Assembly (NCBI RefSeq): GCF_034670005.1
Contig: NZ_JAXMOH010000002.1
Coordinates: forward strand, 62,001-126,000
DNA length: 64,000 nt
Direction of reading: 5' to 3'
From: Thalassobius sp034670005
Lineage (GTDB): Bacteria; Pseudomonadota; Alphaproteobacteria; Rhodobacterales; Rhodobacteraceae
This document shows, piece by piece, positions 8,398 through 16,901 of this stretch. The stretch's first letter is position 1; the number at the start of each line of letters is the position of its first letter. The notes beneath the pieces were generated by a model, which was not told the origin of the DNA, searched no databases, and saw only the letters and a list, made by a program, of their open reading frames with translations. The position numbers and the translations under genes are program-made.

Positions 8398-9491
8398 TAC
8401 AGGATGCCGAAGAAAAAATGATCTGGTCGTCACTTCCAATTCCGGGCGTGATCGTCGATCCCGGGGACAAGATCACTGAGATAAATTCTGCGGCTGAAGG
8501 TTTCCTCAACGCATCCTCCAAGACGATTATCGGCGAACCGGTCTGGGACCGGATCATGATTGATGCGCCGCTTGAAGAAGCTTTCGAACGTGCCCGAAGC
8601 AGCAATTCCCCGCTTTTCGTCAACGACGTGGATGTCGGCACCGGCAGCCGCGCGCCATTGCATTGCAACCTGCAGATAGCGCCGTTGCAGGGGCGCCCCG
8701 GTTATATGATTTTCCTGATTTCACCGCGCGAACTGGCAGGTCGCATGACCCAGAGCCATTCGGTGAAATCGGCTGCCAAATCCGCCATCGGCATGGCCGA
8801 AATGTTGGCGCATGAGATCAAGAACCCGCTGGCAGGTATCACCGGTGCGGCGCAGCTGTTGTCAATGAATCTGAGCGCCGAAGACATGGAATTGACCGAT
8901 CTGATCGTGGCTGAAAGCCGCCGGATCGTAAAGCTGTTGGAACAGGTCGAACAGTTCGGCAATCTGAGTGAGCCGCACCGGGTTCCGGTTAATGTGCATG
9001 ATGTGCTGGACCGGGCGCGTCGGTCCGCGCTGTTGGGATTCGGGGCGCATATGAAGATCGTAGAGGATTACGATCCGTCGCTGCCCCTGGCGATGGGGGA
9101 TCCCGATCAACTGCTTCAAGTGGTTCTTAACCTGATTAAGAACGCATCGGAAGCTGCAGATAAGAAAGGTGGAAATATCCGCCTGCACACTTTTTACGAA
9201 CATTCTTTCCGACTGCGCCGGGCCGATGGAACCGGGCAGTCCCTGCCGCTTCAGATCGAAATCATAGATGACGGTCCCGGCCTGCCCGAAGATATCAAGG
9301 GCGATATTTTCGACCCCTTTGTGTCGGGCCGCGAAAACGGCACCGGGTTGGGGCTGGCTTTGGTCAGCAAGATCATATCCGACCATGACGGTTGGATTTC
9401 CGTCGAGTCCGTGCCTGGTCGCACGGTGTTTAAAATTTCCCTTCCGATGGCGCCCGATCCCACGCGGCGTAATAAAAAGGAGAGCAGCTAA
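8394..9491 (+). CDS. ntrB: Nitrogen regulation sensor histidine kinase NtrB
   Basis: Soluble kinase that phosphorylates NtrC under nitrogen limitation, under PII control in the studied systems. 365 residues: PAS domain about 10-110, dimerisation/phosphoacceptor helix with H140 in MLAHEIKNPLAGI, then an ATPase domain with N box LNLIKNASEAA, G1 DDGPGLP and G2 GTGLGLALVSKI. No membrane segment. It overlaps both dusB and ntrC, indicating tight coupling. Confidence 0.96.
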   Translation: MIQDAEEKMIWSSLPIPGVIVDPGDKITEINSAAEGFLNASSKTIIGEPVWDRIMIDAPLEEAFERARSSNSPLFVNDVDVGTGSRAPLHCNLQIAPLQGRPGYMIFLISPRELAGRMTQSHSVKSAAKSAIGMAEMLAHEIKNPLAGITGAAQLLSMNLSAEDMELTDLIVAESRRIVKLLEQVEQFGNLSEPHRVPVNVHDVLDRARRSALLGFGAHMKIVEDYDPSLPLAMGDPDQLLQVVLNLIKNASEAADKKGGNIRLHTFYEHSFRLRRADGTGQSLPLQIEIIDDGPGLPEDIKGDIFDPFVSGRENGTGLGLALVSKIISDHDGWISVESVPGRTVFKISLPMAPDPTRRNKKESS

Positions 9492-10861
9492 TGGACGGTA
9501 CAGTTCTGGTCGCAGATGACGACCGCACGATCCGAACGGTTTTGACACAGGCCCTGACCCGGGCGGGGTGCAAAGTACACGCCACGTCGTCGTTGACCAC
9601 GCTGATGCGATGGATCGGCGAAGGCAAAGGCGATGTGGTGATCTCGGATGTGATGATGCCAGACGGCAATGGGTTGGAAATGCTGCCGAAGATCGCCGAA
9701 GATCGCCCCGGCCTTCCAGTCATCGTGATCTCCGCCCAAAACACGATCATGACCGCCATCCAGGCGGCCGAGGCGGAAGCCTATGATTATCTGCCCAAGC
9801 CTTTCGATTTGCCTGACCTGATGAAGAGGACGGCCAAGGCGTTGGAGCAGCGCCGGCGTGCTGTGCCCCCATCCCCGGTTGAGCAGGAAAAAGAGCGCCC
9901 AGATGATCTGCCTCTGGTCGGGCGTACGGCGGCAATGCAATCGTTGTACCGGTTGGTTGCGCGGGTGATGAATACTGACCTTCCAGTGCTGATCGCCGGA
10001 GAATCGGGCACCGGTAAATCACTTATCGCCCGGGCTATCCACGATTTTTCTGATCGACGCACCCTGCCTTTTATCACTGTCACAGCGGCTGATTTGCAGG
10101 ATATTGAAGGTCCGGCGCGCGTTCTGGCCCGGGTCAAGGGCGGCACCGTTTTGTTCGATGAAATCGGCGATGTCGATGCGGATATTCAGGCGCGTATCGT
10201 GCGGATGATGGACAATCCCGGCGATCACGTCCCGCGCTTCATGGCCACTAGTCAGGGCGATCTGTCGGACGCGCTGGACAACGGCAAGATGCGGCAGGAT
10301 CTTTATTATCGTCTCAGCGGGGCCACTATCCAGGTCCCGTCTTTGCGCGAACGGGTCGAAGATATTCCGCTGCTGGCTGAACATTTTCTGTTGCGTGCAG
10401 AACGCGATGGGGCGCCATCACGCAGTCTGTCGCCCGAAGCTCAGGAACTGATGCGCACCTATAGCTGGCCGGGCAACGTGCGACAGTTGGAAAACGCTGT
10501 GCGGCGGTTGGTCCTGACCTCGCGGGCCGAAGAAATTACCCGGTCCGAGGTTGAAATGGTGTTGGGCAATCAGCCCGAGATGGAACCGGTACTTGGCGGT
10601 GGCGATGCCGAAAAACTGTCGGCCTCGGTCGCGCGTCATCTGCGCCGCTATTTCGACTTGCATGGCAACATGTTGCCGCCACCGGGGCTTCATGCCCGAA
10701 TCCTGCGTGAAGTCGAACAGCCGCTTATTGAAATCGCGCTGGAAGCGACCGGCGGAAATCAGGCGAAATGCGCAGATCTGCTAGGCATAAATCGAAATAC
10801 TCTGCGTAAGAAGATCAACGATTTGGATATTCGCGTGACACGCCGACGCAAGTTGATGTAA
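9491..10861 (+). CDS. ntrC: Nitrogen response regulator NtrC, GAFTGA-less type
   Basis: 456 residues: receiver domain with phosphoacceptor D53 in VISDVMMPDGNG, AAA+ domain with Walker A GESGTGKS (170-177) and Walker B VLFDEIGD (about 220-227), and a Fis-type DNA-binding helix-turn-helix at the C-terminus (GGNQAKCADLLGINRNTLRKK). The segment between VTAADLQDIEGPARVL and the Walker B is shortened and has no GAFTGA loop, which contacts sigma54 in enteric NtrC. Rhodobacter capsulatus NtrC shares this trait and activates housekeeping-sigma promoters. Start overlaps the ntrB stop. Confidence 0.95.
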   Translation: MDGTVLVADDDRTIRTVLTQALTRAGCKVHATSSLTTLMRWIGEGKGDVVISDVMMPDGNGLEMLPKIAEDRPGLPVIVISAQNTIMTAIQAAEAEAYDYLPKPFDLPDLMKRTAKALEQRRRAVPPSPVEQEKERPDDLPLVGRTAAMQSLYRLVARVMNTDLPVLIAGESGTGKSLIARAIHDFSDRRTLPFITVTAADLQDIEGPARVLARVKGGTVLFDEIGDVDADIQARIVRMMDNPGDHVPRFMATSQGDLSDALDNGKMRQDLYYRLSGATIQVPSLRERVEDIPLLAEHFLLRAERDGAPSRSLSPEAQELMRTYSWPGNVRQLENAVRRLVLTSRAEEITRSEVEMVLGNQPEMEPVLGGGDAEKLSASVARHLRRYFDLHGNMLPPPGLHARILREVEQPLIEIALEATGGNQAKCADLLGINRNTLRKKINDLDIRVTRRRKLM

Positions 10862-10960
10862 AACCGCAACATAACGTTGCAAATGGGTGTCAAAGGCGCC
10901 TAGGAGCACAAGAATTAGCGGTAAGTCGCGCAAAGCGGCGCATCAGGAAGAGGGCAGCGG

Positions 10961-13216
10961 GTGGCAACCCGGGCACATAGAAAACGCGGCTGGGCGAAAA
11001 TCAGCAGATTGCGGCGTCAGCGTCGGGTTCAAACCATGGCCACGATTGGGCTGGTGGTGTTGGGGCCGGTTCTGACGATCGCAACCTTCTTGATTCTGGG
11101 ACCATTGGATCAGGGGGCGGCCTCGACCAGTCTGCGGATGATTCTGCTGGCCGATTTCGTCTATGTCTTGTTGGTGGCTGCGCTGGTGCTGCAGAGGATC
11201 GTGGCTCTTATTTCGGCGCGGCGGGCTAAATCGGCCGGATCGAGGCTTCACCTGCGGTTGACCGGCGTCTTTGCGATTTTGGCGCTGCTTCCGACCGTCA
11301 CGGTGGCCATATTTGCCGCATTAACCGTCAATATCGGGCTTGAGGGCTGGTTTTCAGACCGGGTTAGGCAGGTGGTTGGTACGTCGCTGGAAGCGGCGCA
11401 GGCCTATGAGGGCGAACACCGACGCGATTTGACCGTCGATGTCGAAGCGCTGGCGGCGCATATCAACCAGACCGGAAAAACGACCTTCTTCATTACCGAT
11501 GCCGATATCCGCCAAGTGCTGACATCTGGGCAAACACAGATTCAGCGCGGCTTGCGTGAAGCGTATGTGATCGACGGGACCGGTGAAATCCGTGCCCGTG
11601 GCGACCGGTCCTATCTTTTCGATTTCGAGAAACCGACACCAGAACAGATCGAACTGGCCAGTTCCGAAGGCGTTCAGATCATTGAGGACTGGGCCAATAA
11701 CGAATTCCGTGCTCTGGTACGGCTCGATGCTTTTGCCGACCGCTTTCTCTATGTCAGCCGCGCCGTTGATGGTGAACTGCTGAGTCTGCTGGACGATACT
11801 CAGGAAACCGCGCAATTCTACCAGCAATTGGAAAGCGAACGGGGCAGGGTCCTGTTTGAATTCGGCCTAATCTATCTGGGTTTTGCGGTGATCTTGATCC
11901 TTGCGGCGATCTGGCTGGGCCTGTGGTTTGCAGAGCGTTTGTCGCGCCCGGTCGGTCGGTTGACCGGGGCAGCACAACGGGTTGGCGCGGGCGATCTGGA
12001 TGTGCAGGTGGTCGAGGAGGAGGGCGACGACGAAATCGCCATGCTGGGCCGGTATTTCAACCAGATGACTCGCCAGTTGAAAGGGCAGCGCGATACGCTG
12101 CTGAAAACCAACCACCAGATTGAACGCCGACGGCGGCTGTTTGACTCTGTGCTTGGTTCGGTCACTTCGGGCGTGGTTGGGCTGGACGCCGACGGGCGGG
12201 TGACCTTCGTCAACCGGTCGGCAGAACGCTTGCTTGATTGGAACGAGGACCAGCAATTGCTGTCGCTTTCCGTTACGGTGCCGGAATTCAGCGCCCTGTT
12301 CGAGCGGTTGCAGCAGGGTGGTTTACAAACGGTTCAGGACGAAATCAAAGTGTCCCGGGGCGGACGGTTAGAAAATCTTTTGGTTCGAATGGCCCCCCGG
12401 TTCAACGAAGATGGCCAATTGGAAGGCTATGTTGTCGCCTTTGACGATGTCAGCGATCTTGTCGCGGCTCAACGGATGGCCGCGTGGGGCGATGTGGCGC
12501 GGCGCATTGCGCATGAGATCAAGAACCCGCTGACCCCGATCCAGCTATCTGCGGAACGTATCAAACGTAAATTTAGCCGCCATCTGGACCCGGTAGAGGC
12601 CGAAAGCCTGGAACAACTAACCGAAGTTATTGTGCGTCAGACCAATGATTTACGGCGCATTGTTGATGAGTTTTCGAAATTTGCCCGTATGCCGGAACCC
12701 GAACGCCGCCCGGAAAGCCTGACGCAATTGATCCGGGATGCAATCCTGCTTCAGCAATCTGGTCAACCGGATGTCGAAATCATCACTGATCTGATCGAAG
12801 ATCCATTGCTGGCCGAACTGGATTCGACCATGATACATCAGGCGCTAACGAATTTGTTAAAGAACGCCGGTGAAGCCATTGAAAGTTATGTAAATTCAAA
12901 GGATCTGAAAAAATATCACGGGGTCATTCAGGTCAGTAGTGAAATTGAGGGTCACAGCGCCATCTTAAGGATTGCTGATAATGGCATCGGTTTGCCCGAA
13001 GACCGGACCCGGCTTTTCGAACCTTATGTGACCACACGGTCGGAAGGCACCGGACTTGGGCTGCCGATTGTGAAAAAGATCATCGAAGAACATGGTGGCA
13101 CACTCAGCCTTGAGAATGCACCTGTGTTCAATCCCGACGACTCCGATGCCCATATGGGTGCAATGGCCGTGATCCGGATTTCGCTGAGCGAAACCTTGGA
13201 CAAGGCCGCAGAATAA
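10961..13216 (+). CDS. ntrY: Nitrogen regulation sensor histidine kinase NtrY
   Basis: 751 residues. Several N-terminal membrane helices (first about 25-50, others to about 115), a periplasmic region, another helix near 300-325 and a HAMP domain (RLSRPVGRLTGAAQRVGAGDL), then PAS (about 385-490), kinase His in RRIAHEIKNPLTPIQLSAER (H about 516) and ATPase motifs LTNLLKNAGEAI, DNGIGLP and GTGLGLPIVKK. Start is a GTG after AGGAAGAGGGCAG. It partners NtrX just downstream. The 99-bp gap from ntrC contains a small palindrome gcaacataacgttgc at 10865-10879. Confidence 0.95.
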   Translation: MATRAHRKRGWAKISRLRRQRRVQTMATIGLVVLGPVLTIATFLILGPLDQGAASTSLRMILLADFVYVLLVAALVLQRIVALISARRAKSAGSRLHLRLTGVFAILALLPTVTVAIFAALTVNIGLEGWFSDRVRQVVGTSLEAAQAYEGEHRRDLTVDVEALAAHINQTGKTTFFITDADIRQVLTSGQTQIQRGLREAYVIDGTGEIRARGDRSYLFDFEKPTPEQIELASSEGVQIIEDWANNEFRALVRLDAFADRFLYVSRAVDGELLSLLDDTQETAQFYQQLESERGRVLFEFGLIYLGFAVILILAAIWLGLWFAERLSRPVGRLTGAAQRVGAGDLDVQVVEEEGDDEIAMLGRYFNQMTRQLKGQRDTLLKTNHQIERRRRLFDSVLGSVTSGVVGLDADGRVTFVNRSAERLLDWNEDQQLLSLSVTVPEFSALFERLQQGGLQTVQDEIKVSRGGRLENLLVRMAPRFNEDGQLEGYVVAFDDVSDLVAAQRMAAWGDVARRIAHEIKNPLTPIQLSAERIKRKFSRHLDPVEAESLEQLTEVIVRQTNDLRRIVDEFSKFARMPEPERRPESLTQLIRDAILLQQSGQPDVEIITDLIEDPLLAELDSTMIHQALTNLLKNAGEAIESYVNSKDLKKYHGVIQVSSEIEGHSAILRIADNGIGLPEDRTRLFEPYVTTRSEGTGLGLPIVKKIIEEHGGTLSLENAPVFNPDDSDAHMGAMAVIRISLSETLDKAAE

Positions 13217-13246
13217 GCGGAATAACAAGACGCATTTGAGGACGAT

Positions 13247-14659
13247 ATGAGTGATATTTTGATCGTGGATGACGAAAAGGACATCCGGGAGCTGATCTCG
13301 GATATTCTTCAGGATGAAGGTTTCACGACACGTCTGGCCGGTACCTCCGACGAGGCGATGAGCGAAATCAATAGCGAGCCGCCGTCGCTTCTGATCCTTG
13401 ATATCTGGTTGAAGGACAGCCAAATGGACGGAATTGATATTCTCAAGACCGTCAAACGAGACAATCCGGATGTCCCCGTGGTGATCATTTCCGGCCACGG
13501 CAACATAGAAATCGCGGTCGCGGCGATCAAACAGGGGGCTTACGATTTCATCGAAAAGCCCTTCAATATTGATCAGCTTTTGGTGGTTATCCGGCGGGCT
13601 ATGGAAACGGCGCGACTGCGGCGGGAAAATCAGATTTTGCGCCGAAACGATTCCCAGAACTCAGAAATGATCGGCAATTCAGCGACGTTCCGGGCGATGA
13701 TCGGGCAATTGGAAAAGGTGACCAAATCCAACGGCCGGGTGATGCTGTCGGGGCCGTCGGGCGTCGGCAAGGAAGTCGCAGCGCGCTTTATTCACGCGCA
13801 TTCCAACCGATCCGACGGGCCATTTGTAACGGTGGGCTGCGCCTCTATCGAACCGGAACGGATGGAAGAGGTCCTTTTTGGTCGCGAAACCCCCGAGCGC
13901 GGTGTCGAACCGGGACTGCTGGAACAGGCCCATGGCGGCGTGATCTACTTCGACGAAGTGGCAGATATGCCACCCGGATCGCAATCAAAAATCCTGCGCG
14001 TTTTGGTAGACCCGCAATTTCAGCGCGTCGGTGGATCTGACAAGGTGCGAGTCGATCTGCGGGTGATTTCATCCACCAGTCGGGATCTTGATTCCGAAAT
14101 AGCCGCCGGCAGGTTCCGGCAGGAATTGTATCATCGCCTTAATGTGGTGCCGATCGCGGTGCCGTCGTTGGAGGAGCGGCGGGAAGATATTCCGGTTCTG
14201 GCCGCGCATTTCATCGAAAGCCTGAACAAATCCCAAGGGTTACCGCAGCGTGTCCTGAGCGAGGATGCCGCCGCGTTGATGCAAACGATGGTGTGGCCGG
14301 GCAATGTGCGCCAGCTGCGCAATCTTATCGAACGGGTCTTGATCCTGGGCGAAGGCAGCGGTCCGATCGAGGCCAAGGAATTGCCTGCCAGCGAAGAGAA
14401 TACCTCCGAAGAAGACCGGGTCGTGCTGACCGGCAGTTTGGCAACCTTGCCGCTGCGCGAAGCGCGCGAGGTGTTCGAGCGTGAATATCTGCTGACTCAG
14501 ATTAACCGCTTTGGCGGCAATATCAGCCGCACTGCGAATTTCGTCGGGATGGAACGCAGCGCGTTGCACCGCAAACTGAAATCGCTGGGGGTTGTGACAA
14601 CCAGCAAATCCGGTGCCCGGGTGGCGCGGGTGGAAAAGATGGAAGAAGAGACCGAATAA
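13247..14659 (+). CDS. ntrX: Nitrogen/redox response regulator NtrX
   Basis: 470 residues: receiver with D52 in LLILDIWLKDSQMDGI, AAA+ domain with Walker A GPSGVGKE and FDEVADMP, C-terminal Fis-type helix-turn-helix (GGNISRTANFVGMERSALHRKL). The usual GAFTGA is replaced by GRETPERGVEPG, as in other alphaproteobacterial NtrX, so strict sigma54 dependence is doubtful. It is phosphorylated by NtrY and in relatives affects nitrogen use, respiration and envelope functions. ATG at 13247 follows ntrY by 30 bases. Confidence 0.95.
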   Translation: MSDILIVDDEKDIRELISDILQDEGFTTRLAGTSDEAMSEINSEPPSLLILDIWLKDSQMDGIDILKTVKRDNPDVPVVIISGHGNIEIAVAAIKQGAYDFIEKPFNIDQLLVVIRRAMETARLRRENQILRRNDSQNSEMIGNSATFRAMIGQLEKVTKSNGRVMLSGPSGVGKEVAARFIHAHSNRSDGPFVTVGCASIEPERMEEVLFGRETPERGVEPGLLEQAHGGVIYFDEVADMPPGSQSKILRVLVDPQFQRVGGSDKVRVDLRVISSTSRDLDSEIAAGRFRQELYHRLNVVPIAVPSLEERREDIPVLAAHFIESLNKSQGLPQRVLSEDAAALMQTMVWPGNVRQLRNLIERVLILGEGSGPIEAKELPASEENTSEEDRVVLTGSLATLPLREAREVFEREYLLTQINRFGGNISRTANFVGMERSALHRKLKSLGVVTTSKSGARVARVEKMEEETE

Positions 14660-14691
14660 AAACGGCCCCGCCTTTTTCCAAGGGCGGGGCC
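14658..14691 (-). terminator. Terminator between convergent ntrX and the DUF2892 gene
   Basis: Nine-base perfect stem ggccccgcc/ggcggggcc at 14664-14672 and 14683-14691. The T run (GTTTTTATTC) lies on the minus-strand side, so it ends the small membrane-protein transcript; the hairpin may also help stop ntrX. Confidence 0.7.
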
Positions 14692-14723
14692 TCAATATGA
14701 GCCGTGCTAGGCCGGTATCCGAG

Positions 14724-14912
14724 CTACTTCCTGGGACAGGTGGATATTCCAAGGATCGAATAGATCAGGCAGCTTCCCATCAGTCCTGTGACCAAGGGGA
14801 TTACCCCGATCCACATCCACACGCCATAGCCCATCAACGCCCCTGCGATCAGAAGCGCACCGATGACAATTCGCAGAACCTTGTCAATGGTACCAATATT
14901 CTTTCCAAACAT
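14724..14912 (-). CDS. DUF2892 (YgaP-type) membrane protein
   Basis: 62 residues with the family opening GTIDKVLRIVIGALLI and two hydrophobic helices, ending GSCLIYSILGISTCPRK with two Cys near the C-terminus, as in YgaP-like DUF2892 membrane domains. In YgaP this domain is fused to a rhodanese; here it stands alone. Role unknown, possibly sulfur-related by analogy only. Confidence 0.85.
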   Translation of the reverse strand: MFGKNIGTIDKVLRIVIGALLIAGALMGYGVWMWIGVIPLVTGLMGSCLIYSILGISTCPRK

Positions 14913-14981
14913 CTCAAAGCTCCAATGATAACTTTCGAAGTCAGGTTAGAGCAAATTGCCAAGGTCGGAATATGATATGGA

Positions 14982-15854
14982 TCAATCGTGACCGCGTTTT
15001 TCAAACCGGGGCAACATGGCGCTGAAATCGGTCCCTCGACCGTCTTCGTTTTCAACAAATTGCTCGTACAGCGCTTTGGCAAGTGCGCCCATCGGCGTGT
15101 CGGCATCCGCTGATTCCGCCGCCTTTTGCGACAGCCGCAGGTCTTTGAGCATCAACTCTGAGGCAAAGCCAGGTTTGTAGTCGTTGTCTGCCGGCGATTG
15201 CGGCCCGACACCGGGGGCAGGGCAATAGGCATTCATCGTCCAGCTATAGCCGGAAGATGTTGAAACCACATCGAACATCTTCTGCCGGTCCAGCCCCAGT
15301 TTGTCAGCCAGGGCAAAGGCTTCGCAGGTGGCGATCATGGTGACGCCCAGGATCATGTTATTGCAAATCTTGGCCGCTTGTCCGGCGCCCGAGGCGCCGC
15401 AATGCACCGCCTTCTGCCCCATGATGTCAAAGAGCGGCTTGACGGTGTTGAACGCGTCCTCGCTGCCGCCGACCATGAAGGTCAGGGTGCCGGCGGTCGC
15501 GCCGCCGACACCGCCTGAAACCGGCGCGTCCAATGCGCCCAGACCTGCCGCCTCGGCCTTTTCGGCCACGGCGCGGGCGCTGTCCACGTCGACGGTAGAG
15601 CAATCGCAGAGTACTGCACCGCGTTGCATCGCCGGGATGATTTCTTCTGCGACGGATCGCAGGATTTCGCCGTTTGGCAGCATGGTGATGACAACGTCTG
15701 CGCCATCCGCTACGGCTGCGGCGCTGGCGGCTTTACTGACGCCTTCGGGCATGGGCGCGGCAAGGTCGAAGCCGGTTACCTCATGTCCCGCTTTAATCAA
15801 ATTGGCGGCCATCGGCCCGCCCATATTGCCCAACCCGATGAATCCGATCTTCAT
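14982..15854 (-). CDS. mmsB: 3-hydroxyisobutyrate dehydrogenase, probable internal start within the fused frame
   Basis: Oxidises 3-hydroxyisobutyrate to methylmalonate semialdehyde with NAD+. 290 residues from the ATG at 15854: Rossmann motif GFIGLGNMGGPMAANL, substrate motif DAPVSGGVGGATAGTLTFMVGG, and catalytic Lys in GQAAKICNNMILG. Length equals that of a free-standing MmsB, and a strong Shine-Dalgarno (GGAGGAGG) sits just before the ATG, so independent translation is likely even though the upstream hydrolase frame runs into it without a stop. Confidence 0.85.
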   Translation of the reverse strand: MKIGFIGLGNMGGPMAANLIKAGHEVTGFDLAAPMPEGVSKAASAAAVADGADVVITMLPNGEILRSVAEEIIPAMQRGAVLCDCSTVDVDSARAVAEKAEAAGLGALDAPVSGGVGGATAGTLTFMVGGSEDAFNTVKPLFDIMGQKAVHCGASGAGQAAKICNNMILGVTMIATCEAFALADKLGLDRQKMFDVVSTSSGYSWTMNAYCPAPGVGPQSPADNDYKPGFASELMLKDLRLSQKAAESADADTPMGALAKALYEQFVENEDGRGTDFSAMLPRFEKRGHD

Positions 15855-16901
15855 GGTCTTTTCCTCCTCCTCGAAACTCAGTGTGTCTTGGCCCAGCGGC
15901 ATCAGCATTTTCGAAACGGCGATAGCTGGCAGGCTGTCTTGATCATAACGCCATTGCGGATTGCGATCCTTGTCGATGATCTGTGCCCGGATGCCTTCGA
16001 GAAAATCGCCATGCTCCATGATCCGGTGCGAGACGCGATATTCCATTTCCAGCGCTTTGCGGATGGTCAGCGACGGGCCGCGCAAACGGTGGATCATCTC
16101 AATTGTCACCGCCATCGACAGCGGGGCGTTGCGCATCAGGGTTTTCAGCGTCTTGGCCGCGAAATCACTGTCCGATGCGCGCAGGAGATTCAAAATGTCT
16201 TGCAAGGCTTCGCCGCCGAACAGGGCGTCGATATCGTCCTGTTGCGCGGCCAACGGGGTGTCCGGGGCAGGGGATGCCATATCAGGCAATACCTTGATGT
16301 CGCCTGTTTCTGCCAGACGGGCGATTAAATCGGGCCAGCGGTCCTGCGGGACGTAATGATCGGCAAATCCCGCATGGATCGCGTCGCCAGGGCCCATCCG
16401 CGCGGCTGTCAGGCCCAGATATTCTCCCAACCGGCCCGGCGCGCGGGCCAGCAGGAAACTGCCGCCAACATCGGGCACGAAACCGATGCCGCATTCCGGC
16501 ATCGAAATCTGCGATGTTTCGCAAACGACACGATGGCTGACATGACCGCCAAGCCCGACGCCGCCGCCCATCGTGAAACCCTGCATAAGGCTGACGATTG
16601 GCTTGGGATATTCCGCCAGCTTGGCATTCATCCGGTATTCGTCACGCCAGAATTTGCGACCATAGCTGTAATCGCCCGCGATTCCGGTACGATACATCTC
16701 GGCTATGTCGCCGCCCGCACAGAACGCTTTGTCGCCTTCTGCGTCGATCACGATCACTGCGACATCGTCATTTTCCCGCCAAGCGTCCAGCGCCTTTTCG
16801 GTCGCCATGCACATGTCATAGCTCAGCGCATTCAGAGCTTTGGGCCGGGTCAGGGTGATATGACCGACCCGGCCTTCGATACGGATGGAAATGTCACTCA
16901 T
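14982..16901 (-). CDS. Fused 3-hydroxyisobutyryl-CoA hydrolase / 3-hydroxyisobutyrate dehydrogenase frame
   Basis: One uninterrupted frame of 639 codons joins two successive valine-degradation enzymes. Residues 1-349 are a crotonase-fold 3-hydroxyisobutyryl-CoA hydrolase (FCAGGDIAEMY oxyanion loop, MQGFTMGGGVGLGGH, MPECGIGFVPDVGGS). Residues 350-639 are MmsB. The junction reads LSFEEEEKTMKIGFIGL; the E-rich linker is simply a translated ribosome-binding site (gaggaggaggaaaag) in front of the mmsB ATG. This suggests two genes whose separating stop codon has been lost. It overlaps the acyl-CoA dehydrogenase stop by four bases. A bifunctional product plus independent MmsB is the likely outcome; a sequencing error at the junction cannot be excluded. 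Confidence 0.85.
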   Translation of the reverse strand: MSDISIRIEGRVGHITLTRPKALNALSYDMCMATEKALDAWRENDDVAVIVIDAEGDKAFCAGGDIAEMYRTGIAGDYSYGRKFWRDEYRMNAKLAEYPKPIVSLMQGFTMGGGVGLGGHVSHRVVCETSQISMPECGIGFVPDVGGSFLLARAPGRLGEYLGLTAARMGPGDAIHAGFADHYVPQDRWPDLIARLAETGDIKVLPDMASPAPDTPLAAQQDDIDALFGGEALQDILNLLRASDSDFAAKTLKTLMRNAPLSMAVTIEMIHRLRGPSLTIRKALEMEYRVSHRIMEHGDFLEGIRAQIIDKDRNPQWRYDQDSLPAIAVSKMLMPLGQDTLSFEEEEKTMKIGFIGLGNMGGPMAANLIKAGHEVTGFDLAAPMPEGVSKAASAAAVADGADVVITMLPNGEILRSVAEEIIPAMQRGAVLCDCSTVDVDSARAVAEKAEAAGLGALDAPVSGGVGGATAGTLTFMVGGSEDAFNTVKPLFDIMGQKAVHCGASGAGQAAKICNNMILGVTMIATCEAFALADKLGLDRQKMFDVVSTSSGYSWTMNAYCPAPGVGPQSPADNDYKPGFASELMLKDLRLSQKAAESADADTPMGALAKALYEQFVENEDGRGTDFSAMLPRFEKRGHD

